Below the pieces are notes generated by a model. That model was not told where the DNA came from. It made no database searches and saw only the letters and a program-made list of their open reading frames with translations. The position numbers and the translations under genes were made by a program. Shown piece after piece: positions 32,717 to 45,100 of a stretch of DNA of 64,000 nucleotides (the stretch's first letter is position 1; each line of letters begins with the position of its first letter). The DNA lies in the NCBI GenBank assembly GCA_011503125.2, contig WWBZ02000051.1, positions 992,001-1,056,000 on the forward strand, in the 5' to 3' direction. Source of the stretch: Botryosphaeria dothidea. Its lineage: Eukaryota > Ascomycota > Dothideomycetes > Botryosphaeriales > Botryosphaeriaceae.

Positions 32717-33997
32717 TCCGAAATGACTGGCTGGCGCCGGACGTCCTATGGCCAACATGGGTCCTGCTCGAGAAGATATTCGGCGGTAGGAGTGGAGTGG
32801 ATGTGGGGCAAGCAGCAGGCTAGAGGTGTGCCGTGGTTGAGATGGGCAGACGGGAACCAGAATGCATGGCTTGGGCGAGCGTTGACGGACACAGGTGACG
32901 TCTGCAGGCGCGCAGTGACGGGGCCAGAGGTGGTGGAAGGTGGAGTTCAACCTTTGGGCGTTTGCGAGGGGCGATAAGGCGTGGCCTTGTATCTGGCGGT
33001 GGAAAGCTAGGGTGCAGCTGAGGGCGGAGGGACAGCGCGCATGGACCGGCGCTTCACGTCGAGCGCTGGACGGCGGGAGCTTAACAGCACTGGGCGCAAG
33101 GACGGCGGCGGCGGCGGCGGGGCCAGGGCGGGCAGGCAGGCCAGTTTGCGGGAGACGGGGACTGTGCGGTCGTGGAGCAGGGCGTGGAGCGAGGAGGAGA
33201 GGCGTGCATGGTCTTCAGTGCAGCATGTCATCCCCAACGGAGAGGCGCGCCTCTGCAAGCGTGCTGCGAAGAGCGATCACATGCAAATCTGCGCGCCCGC
33301 CTGCGTCCAAGTCGCCGGCATCCGTGCGCGCTCTGCACCGGCTTGGCCGCCGACATGCAGCAGCAGCAGCAGCAGCAGCGCTCGAGATCCAGCCGGTGCA
33401 GGCTGCTGCTCCCGCCCTGGTCTGTCTGTCCATCCGGCCGCCGTCAACACCACCGTCTCGCCGCCCTCTGCCAGCCTGCGACCCGCGCGTTTCACCACCA
33501 GCTGGCCGCCGTCTCTAGCCCAGGAAGCAGCTCACCAGTGCCGCCGCATGCAGCGCTCAGGAGAATTCGACCGCCGTTTCTCCCTCTAACGCCTCGTGGC
33601 CGCCGATCTCGTCGCGGTCAATTTCGCTTCTTCCAGCCTCCCGTTCCCCGTGGGGTATAAGCTCCATCCAACAACCAAACACGCCGTAGCTAATTGAAAT
33701 TACGGCCGAGGCTCCTCTCCCACGCCCGCGACCCATCACCAACTGCGTGACCTCATGTGCCGGGCAGAGCGCGCCCTCATTGCTCCATCCTCAGCCCTGC
33801 CGGCTCGAGTTGCGAAACGCTCATCACCACGATCCGTCCGAGCCTCGGCAGCCTGCTGCCATTCCTGCCAGGGCAGCGCGTACCTGCACGCCCCGGACTT
33901 GCCAGGTCCAAGTCACCAGGACCAACGACAACCCCGTCTCACCAGCTCGCCCCGGCCACCCAACTCATCCCCGCATCGCGGCCTGCCCTAACAGGAA
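32717..33997. promoter_or_regulatory. Divergent promoter interval, bHLH factor / TMEM135-like gene
   Basis: It is 1.28 kb between two head-to-head starts. It is GC-rich, with no credible gene, and contains the CAG microsatellite at 33358-33378. Promoter function is inferred from orientation only. Confidence 0.45.
33358..33378. repeat. (CAG)7 microsatellite
   Basis: Seven perfect CAG units lie in the non-coding interval between two divergent genes. Confidence 0.9.
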
Positions 33998-35918
33998 ATG
34001 GCGGGGAAGAGCTTGAGTGCCCGCCCGAGGCGCGACCTCCAGCAGATTGTCGCTCCGTGAGTGCTCCTCGCTCTAGCCTGTGACTACAACGACCGATCTC
34101 TCCTCAATCGAACCTAGGCTGATTACTGGCTCAAGTCTCCTCAAGGCCTGGATATTAGCATACGCCTCAGTTGCTGGCCCGCGTGTCGTCGCCATCATTT
34201 TCGCGCTTCTTCGCCACAGGACCACTCTAAGCGCCTCTTTGGTCAAGGTAAGTCGAGCCTAGTGCTCTGGTCCAGAGATGCATTAGGCTTTGCCCATCTC
34301 AATTAGGACCCCATATCGGACCACAGTTACTTTGCCTGTCGTTCCAGGCACTACTCTGCAATATCTGTCCCTCCTTCAATTTCGAAGCCTGTTTTTGCTG
34401 GTTCTTCGAGAAGCTGACGCGCTTCTTTCGAGTGAAGGTGTGGCGGGCCCTGAAACAATCCGCAGCATGGAACCGATTTCCAGCATTCTGCGCTATCCTG
34501 GTGGGTGGCTCAATCAACTTCCAGATTCCGCTACGGATCGTCGCCGAGAACCTTGTTCAATGGCTTTGCCGCCGCCGCCTACCCGTCGACCGCGGCTCCC
34601 TGGACCTGCTTGTAAAGTTTCTGGCTGCTCTTCTTGCTGCTATCATCAGCTTTGAAATTTTGAATAGCAAGCCCACTCAACCCCTGAAATATCAGAACTC
34701 ATCTGATGCAACCGTCAATTCCGCCACGAGCGCGCCAGAAGGACAGTCGGAAGACTCTGCAGAGACTGTAGCACAAGATGGACTTTCGCGCGCGGCTGCC
34801 GCTAAGTTCGACTCACCAATTCCTCCACTATCCCCGACAGCGATGGGCGCGGCACTGGTGCAGAATTACTCTGAGCCTCTAGCGGGCCGGACGATGGATC
34901 TCACCCTCTTCGCCTCAATCCGGGCGCTCGACATCCTCATAGCTCCCGCCATCATCAAAAATGGCTCGAGGACGGGCCGCTTCGTCAGCAGGACCTCGAC
35001 TCCTCTCCTCTTCGCGCTGTCTTCGGCCGTAATTATGCACGCATGGTTCTACACTCCCTACAGACTGCCGCAGGCCTACAACGATTGGATCTCGTCTGCC
35101 GCCCAGGTCGACCCGCGCCTCGTAGTTGCCCTGCGCCACGCACGGTACGGCAAATTCGAGTACGGCAGGGACACAGGAATATCACCGCTGCTTGGCAGCA
35201 TGTGTCGCGATTACGGCTGGCCAGAAGAATGGGGAGATCCAGCAAAGACTATCCCCGTGCCTTGCGAGATGGTTCACATGGGCTGCGGGCCTAGTTGCGA
35301 GAAGCATGCGTTGATGCGGTTCGTGCGGGCATGGTTGTTTGCGGCACGTATGTACATTCCCCTCCAACTGATCGTCTTGCTCAAGAGACTGCGCGGCGCC
35401 CCTGGGTCCGCGAAGTCAACGGTGGATAAGCTTTTACGTGCCTTGATGGATGGGAGCAGGTCATCCGCTTTTCTGGGGTCTTTCGTCGCGCTGTTCTACT
35501 ATGGAGTGTGCCTTGCACGAACGCGCCTGGGGCCCTGGCTGTTCTCCTACAAGACGGTTACACCGCAGATGTGGGACGGCGGGCTGTGCGTCCTGAGTGG
35601 ATGCTTACTCTGCGGTTGGAGCGTGCTGTTTGAGAAGGTGCAGAGGCGGACCGAAATCCTGTTCTTCGTGCTTCCCAGGGCCGCCGCTGTGTGGTTCCCG
35701 AGGAGGTACCTGAAGGTGGTGAGTATATGATATCTTTCGCTTCTCAAAACGAACATTGTCGTGGCTAATGCGCTTGCATTTTGCAGAATCAATGGAGAGA
35801 ACACCTTGCATTCGCCCTCAGCGCCGCCGTTATACTCACGGCTGCCCAGGAGCGCCCTGAACGGGTGAGGGGTGTTTTCGGGAGGGTCCTGGGCAGTGTG
35901 CTTAGTTCGAAGGCTTAG
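33998..35918 (+). CDS. TMEM135-like multi-pass membrane protein
   Basis: The four-exon model is 33998-34056, 34118-34247, 34348-35718 and 35787-35918; 563 residues. Several hydrophobic segments are visible, including AFCAILVGGSINFQIPLRIVAENL, LVKFLAALLAAIISFEIL, TPLLFALSSAVIMHAWFYTP, and WLFAARMYIPLQLIVLL. The Cys motif PCEMVHMGCGPSCEKHAL just before one membrane segment is the TMEM135 N-terminal-domain signature (C...HPG..SC in animals). Animal TMEM135 and fungal relatives are linked to peroxisomes and mitochondrial dynamics. The start MAGKSLSARPRRDL has good context. The third exon start (after a 100-nt intron) is the least certain boundary: a nearer acceptor at 34307 would run into a stop. 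Confidence 0.75.
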
Positions 35919-35982
35919 CTCCATGTATCAACATTGTAAAACTGTGTATATCCAGGGCAAAGACCGGATAGGAAGAAGATTG

Positions 35983-36054
35983 TTGCATGATAGAGAAGGG
36001 TTGCATGGTAAAGAAAGGCTGCATGGTAGAGAAGGTCTGCATGATATAGAAGCA
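35983..36054. repeat. 18-bp tandem repeat, four copies
   Basis: Units at 35983, 36001, 36019 and 36037 follow YTGCATGRTAGAGAAGGS with one to four differences each. They lie 65 bp after the TMEM135-like stop, thus in or just beyond its 3' untranslated region. In RNA sense the repeat offers four spaced TGCATG words. Confidence 0.9.
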
Positions 36055-39000
36055 GGGTAGACGGAAATACCACAGCGGTAATCGCCTCAATGGCTCGAAC
36101 ATCTTCCCTCGACGCGTGGTTTACGTTGTATGCTGACGGGCCGATAACCTTGAGGGATAGGCTTTGAGATAGCGTTTTGGCGAACGTGGTAGGCAAGATT
36201 TACGGGTCGGTGATATCTCCAATTCGCTGCTCTTTTTTTTTTTTGGATCCGTCGCCACCATTGTAAGAACGAGTCTTCAATGCAGCCAGTGAAGAGACCT
36301 AAAAGGAGAAATGGCTGACTGAATTGAGGCAGTAAGTTTTTCAGATATACGAGTTGTTTTGCACTGCCGATGTGGCTATGTTGTTGATGTCGGTCTAGTA
36401 GACCGGCAGCTGCAGACCCCGATTAGTCTTGCATGAACTGCTTTCCCGGGCCGGTGCTCGTTCCGACGCGTTCAATGTTTGACGCCCGCAGCATGAGAAA
36501 CGGGTTTTCGAAGATCCCACCAAGTGTCTGAGATTTCTGCCGTACGCGGCCGACAAATGGTCGTCTTGTCCGATAAAGTCGTACGAGTGAATAAGGGACC
36601 ATGAACCCTGACGCAAAGAATGTATAGCGATCTACTAAAAATACAAGCAGCAGATGGGAAATCAGGGAAGTAAAAAAAAACATGAGGTTATATGAACTCT
36701 GATTGGTGGGAGAAGGCTTGCTTTGCAGATCGCATGAGCTTGGATGGTGTGGGGGAGGCCACAAGTTGATTGCCGAACCCCCACACCCTACATCTCAGTG
36801 GCCTATATCCCGGATGTTTTAACATGGTGGTTGACCATGGTAGTCGGTGACCTTTTCAAGATCTCGGGACGGATGAGCTCTTGCCCGCACGCGACGCAAT
36901 ATGTTCCCGGCCCGTCTTTCCGGCAACTGCTTTACATATTCCTTCACCGTTTCAGATTGCCGTTTTCACTGAGCGTCAAGGAGCGCCCCTGCTAGGGAGG
37001 ATTGACGCGGGACATGGAAGACGCTGTCATTTTGCCGCGAGGTGACGTTGGCGCAAGGGACAAGGGGCACCTTTTTTTTCTTTTTTTTTTCAGTGCCGGG
37101 CAGGCAGCGTGAGGGGCAGTAAGCAGGTCGGACGTTGATGCGGGAGTGCTAATGCCAGAACCGGATTGGTCTACACGCGAGTAAAGATGCAACAAGCCGG
37201 GGCGGTGTTTTTCGGGAGTTACGGCCGTTAGATGGCGATGACGGTTTTTCGCACGGCTACGATGATACGCAGTTGTAGCGGGGTCGAACGGGAAAGAGGG
37301 GCTAAAAGGTTAGCTGTTCTGTGAAGATCTTCTTCCGGATCCGCCCTAATTGCGGGGAAATAAAGACCACTAGTTGGATATGGAACGTGCTGATTGGTTG
37401 TGGGCACGGCTGTGGCTATGAACCGAATGCAGAAAGCGTTTCAGAAAGGGGAAAGAAAGGAAAAAAGAAAAAATTGACAAGCAGTAGTACGGGCGGAGAC
37501 TTCACGGTTTACGCACGTAACGACTGACGCCTCGAGAATGTGCTTCATGACTTCTCACCGGAGGCGGGGGTTTCATTCATGGGGCGGGGGTCTTCCGGCG
37601 AGACGGTGAAGCATGCCTCGATCATCAAGATCGATTGATTAAGACGACGCATGTCAGAAGATCTGAGGGGTCGGTTTGGCGGGGTTGGAAGTTTACGGGA
37701 CTCATCAACGGGAGCTTGTCAATGAGATCTGACTTTGGTTCTCTGCACACCTCGAGGAGATCCAGAAGACTTCCATGGTGCTTTGAGGAAGTGAGAGTGC
37801 TAAGGTGCCGGAGTCTTGCTGTCGTATTTTGGTCATTTACTTGTGTTCATCCTCATGCAACAGTGAGACCAAATCCCATGAAAGGATTTCCAGGTATTGA
37901 CCGCTTGGAATGCGCCTTCAAATTTCAACCAAATACCAGTCCATACGTGAAATTAGCAGACCAGTAGATCTTTTAGCCCAAATTCGATTGTTAACACGAC
38001 ATGGGATAGTAAACAGTTTTTTTCATTTTTTTCAAGATGATTGATATTTACTTCCAAACATTCGAGAACACAACTTCTTCGACGCACAGTCTTAACAATT
38101 AAAGACATGACTATTACATCACGAGCCTCTATATGAATCACAGAAACACGCCCAAGGACAAATTCAACGTTGCGGAGATCTTGACTACAAAGTTTAAACA
38201 CTCAAACGTCACCGGAAAGTCCAAATGCCTCTTCTGCAAAACGACCGGAAGCTGACCGACCAAGAATTCCCGAAGAACTTTTTGCTTTGTGTGAGATGCC
38301 CTCCCCGGGCTGCGGACCAAAATGTATGATGTTGATCCATGGCCCAATACCTGTTCGATATATCTGAACTCTTGCCTCCACAAGATTTCATCCAAGTAGT
38401 TGTGAACATGAACATAAACACCGGGAAAGATTGTCTGACACCCAGTACCTATTGGAGAGCACACAAAGACCAAACTGGTGCAAGGGAACCTGATTTTCTC
38501 AAGCAGGTCATAATCATCAAATGCCCTGCAAAAGATCCCTTGGACGCCGTTATGCTCACACGAGCTCTCCATGCGTCATCCTCACTCTGTACTATTCATT
38601 ATTTGGACCAGAAGTAGTTTCGATAGACCATCATAACATGATCTATGCATGAAGTCATGTTTCAGTCTCCAACTAACTCCATTCAAAAGTTCATATGAAA
38701 GACTCTTTCAAAAGAAAACTGCTGCATCTCCATATTTGGTCGAATTCATGACAACTCATTCCTTAATTCTCCTTGAGCATCCTACTCGTAGGAGTTAAAG
38801 GAGAAATTCCTCAAGTAGAAGGAATTCCAGTCAGCAGCAGGTTCCAGGATCAATAGGGAAGCATTTTGTCCCCAAGTTTTGTACACCTCCGTCTTGATTA
38901 AACATCCTCGCGGTTTCGCAGGCAATCAATAGCAAAAATTTCCGCGCATGTTTGCTGTGGAACTGGCCGCGATTCCTCATTCTCGTATTTCAGACTAAAA

Positions 39001-41162
39001 TTTTTTCCATGGTTAAGAGTAGGGAGAATTTTAGCGCGCGTGGGTTACTATCTCTTAGTCAACCACCTTACAGGACAGCTATGTTGGCACAGAAGATATT
39101 TGTGCACGCTGGAGTTTTACAACGGTAAAACAGCTCTAAATATATCTTTATAAATATCGAGACATATCTAGGGGTAGGGATGCTACTATGAAAAAAAAAA
39201 AGGATTGGTATGCCCTCAAACTGTCAACATTACAATTTAAAGCCACTTTTGGGATGTTCTCCTGAAGATCGCCAAGAAATAACTTTTCATAGGTTCTGCT
39301 GGGGATGTCACACTGGCGATTGTGAGTGAAGATGGGATGAGTAAGCCAAAGACCGTATTCCCTTGAACCCGGATGACAACAATTCGGGATTGCCACAAAT
39401 TCCATGATGTAATGATGAATATTATCGTTTTGGACAGCATCAACAACGATCCATGTATTTTTACATTTTCCTGATCTGAACATTGGCGAGGCCCAGTTAT
39501 GATCCTCGGGTTGTTTCTTGCGTCTTCAACAGAAGATAAGACGCTATATTGGAGGGTAGGCCATGGGTAGAGATTTGTAAAAACTCAAGGTCGTGAATCA
39601 TCTAGAGATCCTTGAGCAGCAAGATGTGTCCGAGGTTAGGACGGGAAGTAAGGTGTGCTCCAAACGCTCTCTGAGTAGACTACAATGAAGCATTTCATAA
39701 GGCACTGATCCAGACAGACTGAATAGCGCAAGATTTCCCATACTACCGTCTCTATGTCATGTAGACAAGTATAATTTACGGCCACGGATCTCGTAACGGC
39801 TATCTTACCTTGATCAAGAAGTACTGAATCTAATAACAGTTCCATGGATGCGCAGGAAGGTCTTAGGTAACTGCGCCGATGGGCCTACCTCTGTTCGGAA
39901 AGTTGGATTGACGTTGCTGAGGAGGGAGCGGATTCATAACAGTTGTCAAGTTTTGACATTGCATTGCCTACCGATCTCGTGGAGGTTGGACGGAGCGGTG
40001 AAGAAGGCGGCCGGGAAACGTGTCGTTAACTCCGCTCTGTGGAGCATTCCAGTGAGCAGGTTCTGCGGAGAATTGCCTCAATGGGGTGGCCTTTGCATAA
40101 ATGTATGTAAACCGGCTTGGTCCAGCGGGTACACCAGTTAGACGAGGCCGTGATGGGTTGGAGAAAGTTGCCCGTACCATGCTGGGCCTTTACTCGCGGT
40201 AGACCCTTTGGAAGATCAGCAGAATTTCCTCTGCCGCTACGAGCCAAGTGGAGACCCACGGAGTAAGCATTCAATCATCATCATGGACCACATGCATGTC
40301 GTTTCTTCAACGACGTGAGAACACCTATTGATCAGTCATACAAACTCTCTCGTCGTCAGACATAGACTCGCGGTCTCGTCTCGGAGTGTCCGGATCTTTG
40401 CAGAACCATTTCCATGTTGTTCTTTTAAGTGTTTCGCAACGTCAAGGCCGGCTGTGTAACTGGTAGGACATCCGGGCAATGGTGAGCTTTGTCGTCGAGC
40501 AGCAGCGATGAGGCTCTCCTTTCTGATATCGCAATATTCAGACTCCTCTTGACTTTGGTCCAAGTGTCTCTCAGGATTTTGGAGCTGCCAGCCGGTTGAC
40601 ACTTTTCTTAAGGTAGTACAAGGGCCAAGCGTGTTCGAGACGCTGCTGTAGACGACAAGAAACGGAAGGAAATGAAATGCAACAGACGAAAAAGGGGGAG
40701 GACGTGTGATATGAAATCAGAGTTCAAAGAGAGGGGAATTGAAAAGACAGGCTGAAGGAAGAGGAGACGGAAATCATCAGGATAGTCAAGTGTCCGTGTA
40801 GAGGGCGTCTTGCAGCGTAGGACAGTCTGGCCGGATATCGTTTTCCCAAGCTCTTTCGCAGCTCCACAAAATTGCTGCGGCACAGACGAGGAGCGATGGC
40901 TGGAGCCATCACTAGTTTCGGCCTCGCAAGGAGGGTATGCTTTGGGGAACAAGCGCCGGCAAGTAAAGGCGATGCTCTAGAGAAAAGGGGAGAGAAAGGT
41001 GATGCTCGGTACATCGCGCTTGAGCCAAAGCCGAGGCCGAGACGCTTGCGAAGGGCGAGGCTTGACGTCAGATTCGCAGAAGCTCCCCCCTCGCTCTCTC
41101 TCCAAACGGACGGTGGGGATGCGAGGGACAGCAGCCGGGTCGTGCTTTATTCAGAGAGGCTC
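36055..41162. other. Gene-poor region, no supported gene
   Basis: More than 5 kb without a credible gene on either strand. T-rich runs occur at about 36231-36243 and 37071-37090. From about 37.9 to 39.9 kb the base composition shifts to clearly more A+T. Minus-strand frames of 144 codons (38138-38572), 111 codons (39148-39483) and 69 codons (39636-39845) lie there in three different frames; they look like scraps of decayed coding sequence, but I recognise no family. The last includes HDIETVVWEILRY, faintly like the HDLES motif of fungal FunK1 kinases. Confidence 0.5.
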
Positions 41163-44100
41163 AATCGAGTCGTGTGCGACGTTTGAAGTTGGGCGGGAAT
41201 AAGGCGCGGCTTGCCTTCTTTCAGGGGAATGCATGATCGTGAGTGGTGGGCTTGTGGGCTCTGGGCGGCGCCGGACGTGTCGCGCTTTGGGGGCGTGCGG
41301 TGCTGGCTCTGCAGGCGTTTACTCTGCGCATGTTCGTGGAGAAAACGGCAGGCAATCCATGCCGCTTCGGGCAGTTGGGCTCGTTTCGGCTGGCAGCGAC
41401 GGCGCACTCGGGGCCAGCTCCGACAATCTGATCAGCATGCCGCGAACCCGTCTCCACGCACATCACACCCGACGCACTCCATGCCGACCGACATCTCCTG
41501 CTTATTTCCGCCCGCCCAGCCTGACGTCACCCTACGGTCTGTGGGATTCACTCTGCTGCTTTGGCGATTCAGACTTCCGTGGAGCGATTCGCAACCACCG
41601 AGTGCCCCCGGCCCGTGACGTGTCATAGCCCAACGCTGCTGCCTGTCCGCCGCTGGCGCCGCCGAAGGTTGTTTGGGCTGCTGCGCGAGGGAGCCCTGCG
41701 TCGCTGTCCAACTCAACACCACGCCGCACGCGCAGAGCCGCGTCGTGAGGATAGGGTTGAGCGCCCCGGAATGGCTTGCAGGTAGTCGGACCGCGCTTCC
41801 TGCGCCCCGAAGGAGGGATTGTCGTCGGATTTGGGCCTCTTCCGATGCGGATATAAGACCACGACATTTCGGGGCACCAGCGACTCAGTCACGATGCCTC
41901 CCGCTCCCCTTAACCACGCTTCGAATCATGTCCAGACGTTGGACCTTCGTCCGCATTTGCTAACAAGAATCCACATCGCCCACGGCTGACGGCATCGAGC
42001 CGTCATCCGAAGCGTGCTCCGCCGCGACCAAAAAGAAAAGAAGAGCGCTGTAGACGCGTCGACTCATGGATGCGCTGCAACGACTCATTGACCCAAGCCA
42101 GCTCCCACGTTCCTGAATCATTTCCTTCTCTAAGCGCCGCGACCAACGACGCAAATTCCGCCCCCGACACCCGACACGCGCCGAGCACGCCTGTTTCGAT
42201 CCTTCGCCGAGATAAAAACAGGGCCAGGCTGTCGAGCGTCAGCCCAAACGTCACTGCCCTCCCGGAAAACAATAGGCGGACCCAGCGCTGCAGCTCTCCC
42301 TCGCCAACTAGCAATGCAGGTCCAAACAAAGTAGAAATACAAAGCGAGAGACATCAACCCCGAAAGGGGCCCAATTCGGGCAGATCGTTCGGCGGGATGG
42401 CGTCATCTGCCGAGCGGCCACAAGGTCGCCCCTCTCGCTGCGCTTTCGCGGGAGATCCACGAGTCGAGCTGTGTATGTGTGGGTAATCGCGTGAGTGAGA
42501 AGCAGCGTGATGGAAAACCAGAGCCGGAATACGAATCAGATCCAGACGTTGGAAGTTGCGCGCTTCTGCCGCTGACTGGCGCCCAGCACATGGTAGCAGG
42601 CCAAGAAGCAGGAACCGGCCGGGTTCGCGGGTCCATCAGCCGGGTGCTTGTTGTCCTGTGGTCCCTTCTCTCTAGACTCACAGGGTCCTAGCAGGTGACG
42701 CGGCGCCGCGGGTGAGCTACCTTCGATTCAGTCCCGACGTTGGAAGTTGTCTGTCTAAGTGCCGACGCCCCGGATACATGCCATCTGGTGGCGGCGCCTC
42801 ACTTCCTGCCAGCTCCACCCACCATCGTCTGCAGATGCCCCAATTGTCCTGTGGACAGTCCGTTGTAGAGTAATCACAAATTTGTCATCGTCTCGGAAAT
42901 ACCGACTCATGGGAGAGGAGCTGTGAGATTTCGACTCATGTCCCGCCGTTTCGAGCCTGCCCCAAACAAGTGAGTGGCCCGCACAGGGGAAAAAATAAAC
43001 ATCAAGGCGCGGCCGATCCAAACAAGAGGTGAGGCGAGAGACAGGCACCCGGCGACTCAGCATGAGCGTGCCAGCCAGGCTTCGAATCATTCCAGACGTT
43101 TGACGTTGGCCTGAAGAAGTGCGTCGGCCCGTACCCTGCGTCCTTCAATGTTCCCAAAGCAGAAATAGATCTCGAGATGGCCTGGGCCGCCGCGCCGCAC
43201 GCTTGTCGCCGAAAGAAAGCCCACTTCTCGCCGGGGCGAACACAGACGTTGCATTAGAGCCGCTTCGCCGCGAGCCGAGGCACGTTGCTAGGCCGCCGCG
43301 ATCGATTCATTTCAGACGTTCGACGACCCGCTGCTATTGCTCCTTCAAGCAACCGGCGCGGATAGGGGGGCGTGCCAATGGCTGGCGGGTGCAAAGGAGT
43401 ACCATCCCAGCGACTCAGATCCGACGTTCGAACTTGTAACGGCTAGAGAAAACGGCGCCTCCCTCCATCGGATCCCTTCGCAGGCTCCATAATAACGCAT
43501 AACCGACCCTTCATGATCGTCCGGCCGCGCAGGAGGCCGAATCGTGCCAGACGTTCGACCTTGGGCGGCGTTCATCCCTTCCTGCAAATCATCAAGCATC
43601 GAATTGCCTGCAGGATGCCCACCCCGTCGGAGCACTACCGTAACGAGGCTGATGTGCCACCGCATGTTGACGAAACACGCTTTCGTCGATTCAGTTCAGA
43701 CGTTCGACGTTTGTCCTCTTGCTACCCACAGGTCGCGATGCTGACCACTCGCCCACTCCCTCGGCGCCCCTACACTTACCGTGATCCTTTGCCGCAACAG
43801 CTCCATCACGGAGAACTTGCGGGCCCGGATGAGCCTTTGCATCACTCGATTCAGTCCAGACGTTCGACGTTCGTCCTTGATATCCACTCTATGTACTATA
43901 GACTCTCACCAATGCCCCATGCTCCGGAGACTACTGTCGGATCACCAGTAACACGCAGACAAACATTGACCTTTCTGATGTCCAACCGTCCCTTAGTTGA
44001 GTCGTCGCGACGTTTGAACTTCTCTCCTGTATACTTCTATTCGCAAATCATGATGATGCATATTCACTCCCGCGGAGGACATCCTCCCGCCACCACCAGC

Positions 44101-44341
44101 ACGGGGAAGCAACAGGCCCCAGGTGTGGCCATTCTCTGAAGCCGTCGATTCATTCAGACGTCCGACCTTGGGGCTTTGCATCCGACCTTATTTGCAGGAG
44201 CCGGGCCAGGCACATCGGTGGCGTCCTTCCACCACAAAACAACGCAGGGTCCTGCCTACTATCACCAGCGAAGCAACCCACGGGCCCTCGTCACGCCGTC
44301 ACAGGCATCTCAGCCGAATCATGCTAGACGTTCGAGGTTTG
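41163..44341 (+). repeat. Array of a dispersed ~27-bp motif, about 14 copies, unique sequence between
   Basis: A shared core reading TCGAWTCAK followed by TYCAGACGTTCGACSTT recurs in the same orientation, centred near 41181, 41936, 42545, 42734, 42946 (weak), 43095, 43315, 43426, 43552, 43700, 43860, 44010, 44158 and 44330. From 42.5 kb onward the spacing is 110-220 bp, and seven of the eleven intervals fall between 140 and 195 bp. The sequence between cores shares no repeat that I can see. Weaker relatives may sit near 41561 and 42232. The cores fall in different reading frames, so this is not a protein repeat. GACGTT is the most constant part. The role is unknown. It could be a protein-binding array, an ancient minisatellite with one conserved segment, or a non-coding RNA locus. 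Confidence 0.7.
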
Positions 44342-45100
44342 CGAAATGGTGGAACCCGTAGCAAATCAGACCAGTCCTTTCAGAGGCATTCCGCGGAGCC
44401 TTGCCCTAGGGCTGACGCCACATGCATCCTTCGAGGAAAGCCAGTGTGTGCCGCGACAACCCACATCACATAACGCACCTCGAGACGGGCTGCAGCTCAA
44501 TTTCCTCCCCTGGGGATGATGAGCCACACGCGGTAAGGAAGAGCCTGTGGCTCTCAATGACGATCTCTGTCTTGGCATGATGTGGCTTCCCTCCTTCAGT
44601 GGCGACTGCGATGATTAAGAAATGACGTATATTTTGTTTGCGATTTGAAGCTTGGTTACTCGCTGAACACGTACGTCGCCGGAAAACGACAACTACTCAA
44701 CCCTGGAGCAGTCGTCTGAAAAAAAAAAAACCAGTACGTGATTCGGAGTAGGAGAGGAGATGACAGAGGATAGAAGGTCGTGGGTTTCTCGTTACCAAAA
44801 AAGAGAAAAGGTTCGCTTTGCAAAAACGCCAAATTAACACCAAGGCTTTCGTTTCCCAAGGACAGCATTAGAGGCATCCAACTAACTTTTGCCGAAGAAA
44901 AAAGGGGAAGAACACACCAAAAAAAGAAGCCTGCCGTAGGTCAGACCTGGCAATCTGGGTATCGATAACGCACCTCCTTCCCGTGAGACGAACGCGTCAT
45001 GAGACATACTAAAACAGTGAATGGGAAATCAAAAACGAAACAAAGCAAGAGGTGAGAGAAGAAGTTCCGAGACTTGACGGCTTATCCATCCCTCTCGTTC
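44342..45100. other. Intergenic, nothing recognised
   Basis: This is the 3' flank of the zinc-finger-like gene. An A-run lies at about 44718-44729. No motif copies of the array were seen here. Confidence 0.45.

Noticed and set aside
38138..39845. A decayed FunK1-type kinase gene on the minus strand
   Set aside because: Only one short motif (HDIETVVWEILRY) is suggestive; the three frames do not connect and the kinase core is not visible.
43513..44139. 208-codon ORF inside the motif array
   Set aside because: The core motif falls in different frames within it, composition is mixed and there is no domain; it is a chance open frame in GC-rich DNA.
41163..44341. A CRISPR array
   Set aside because: The motif-spacer look is superficially similar, but spacers are 80-190 bp and irregular, repeats are imperfect, the genome is eukaryotic and there are no cas genes.
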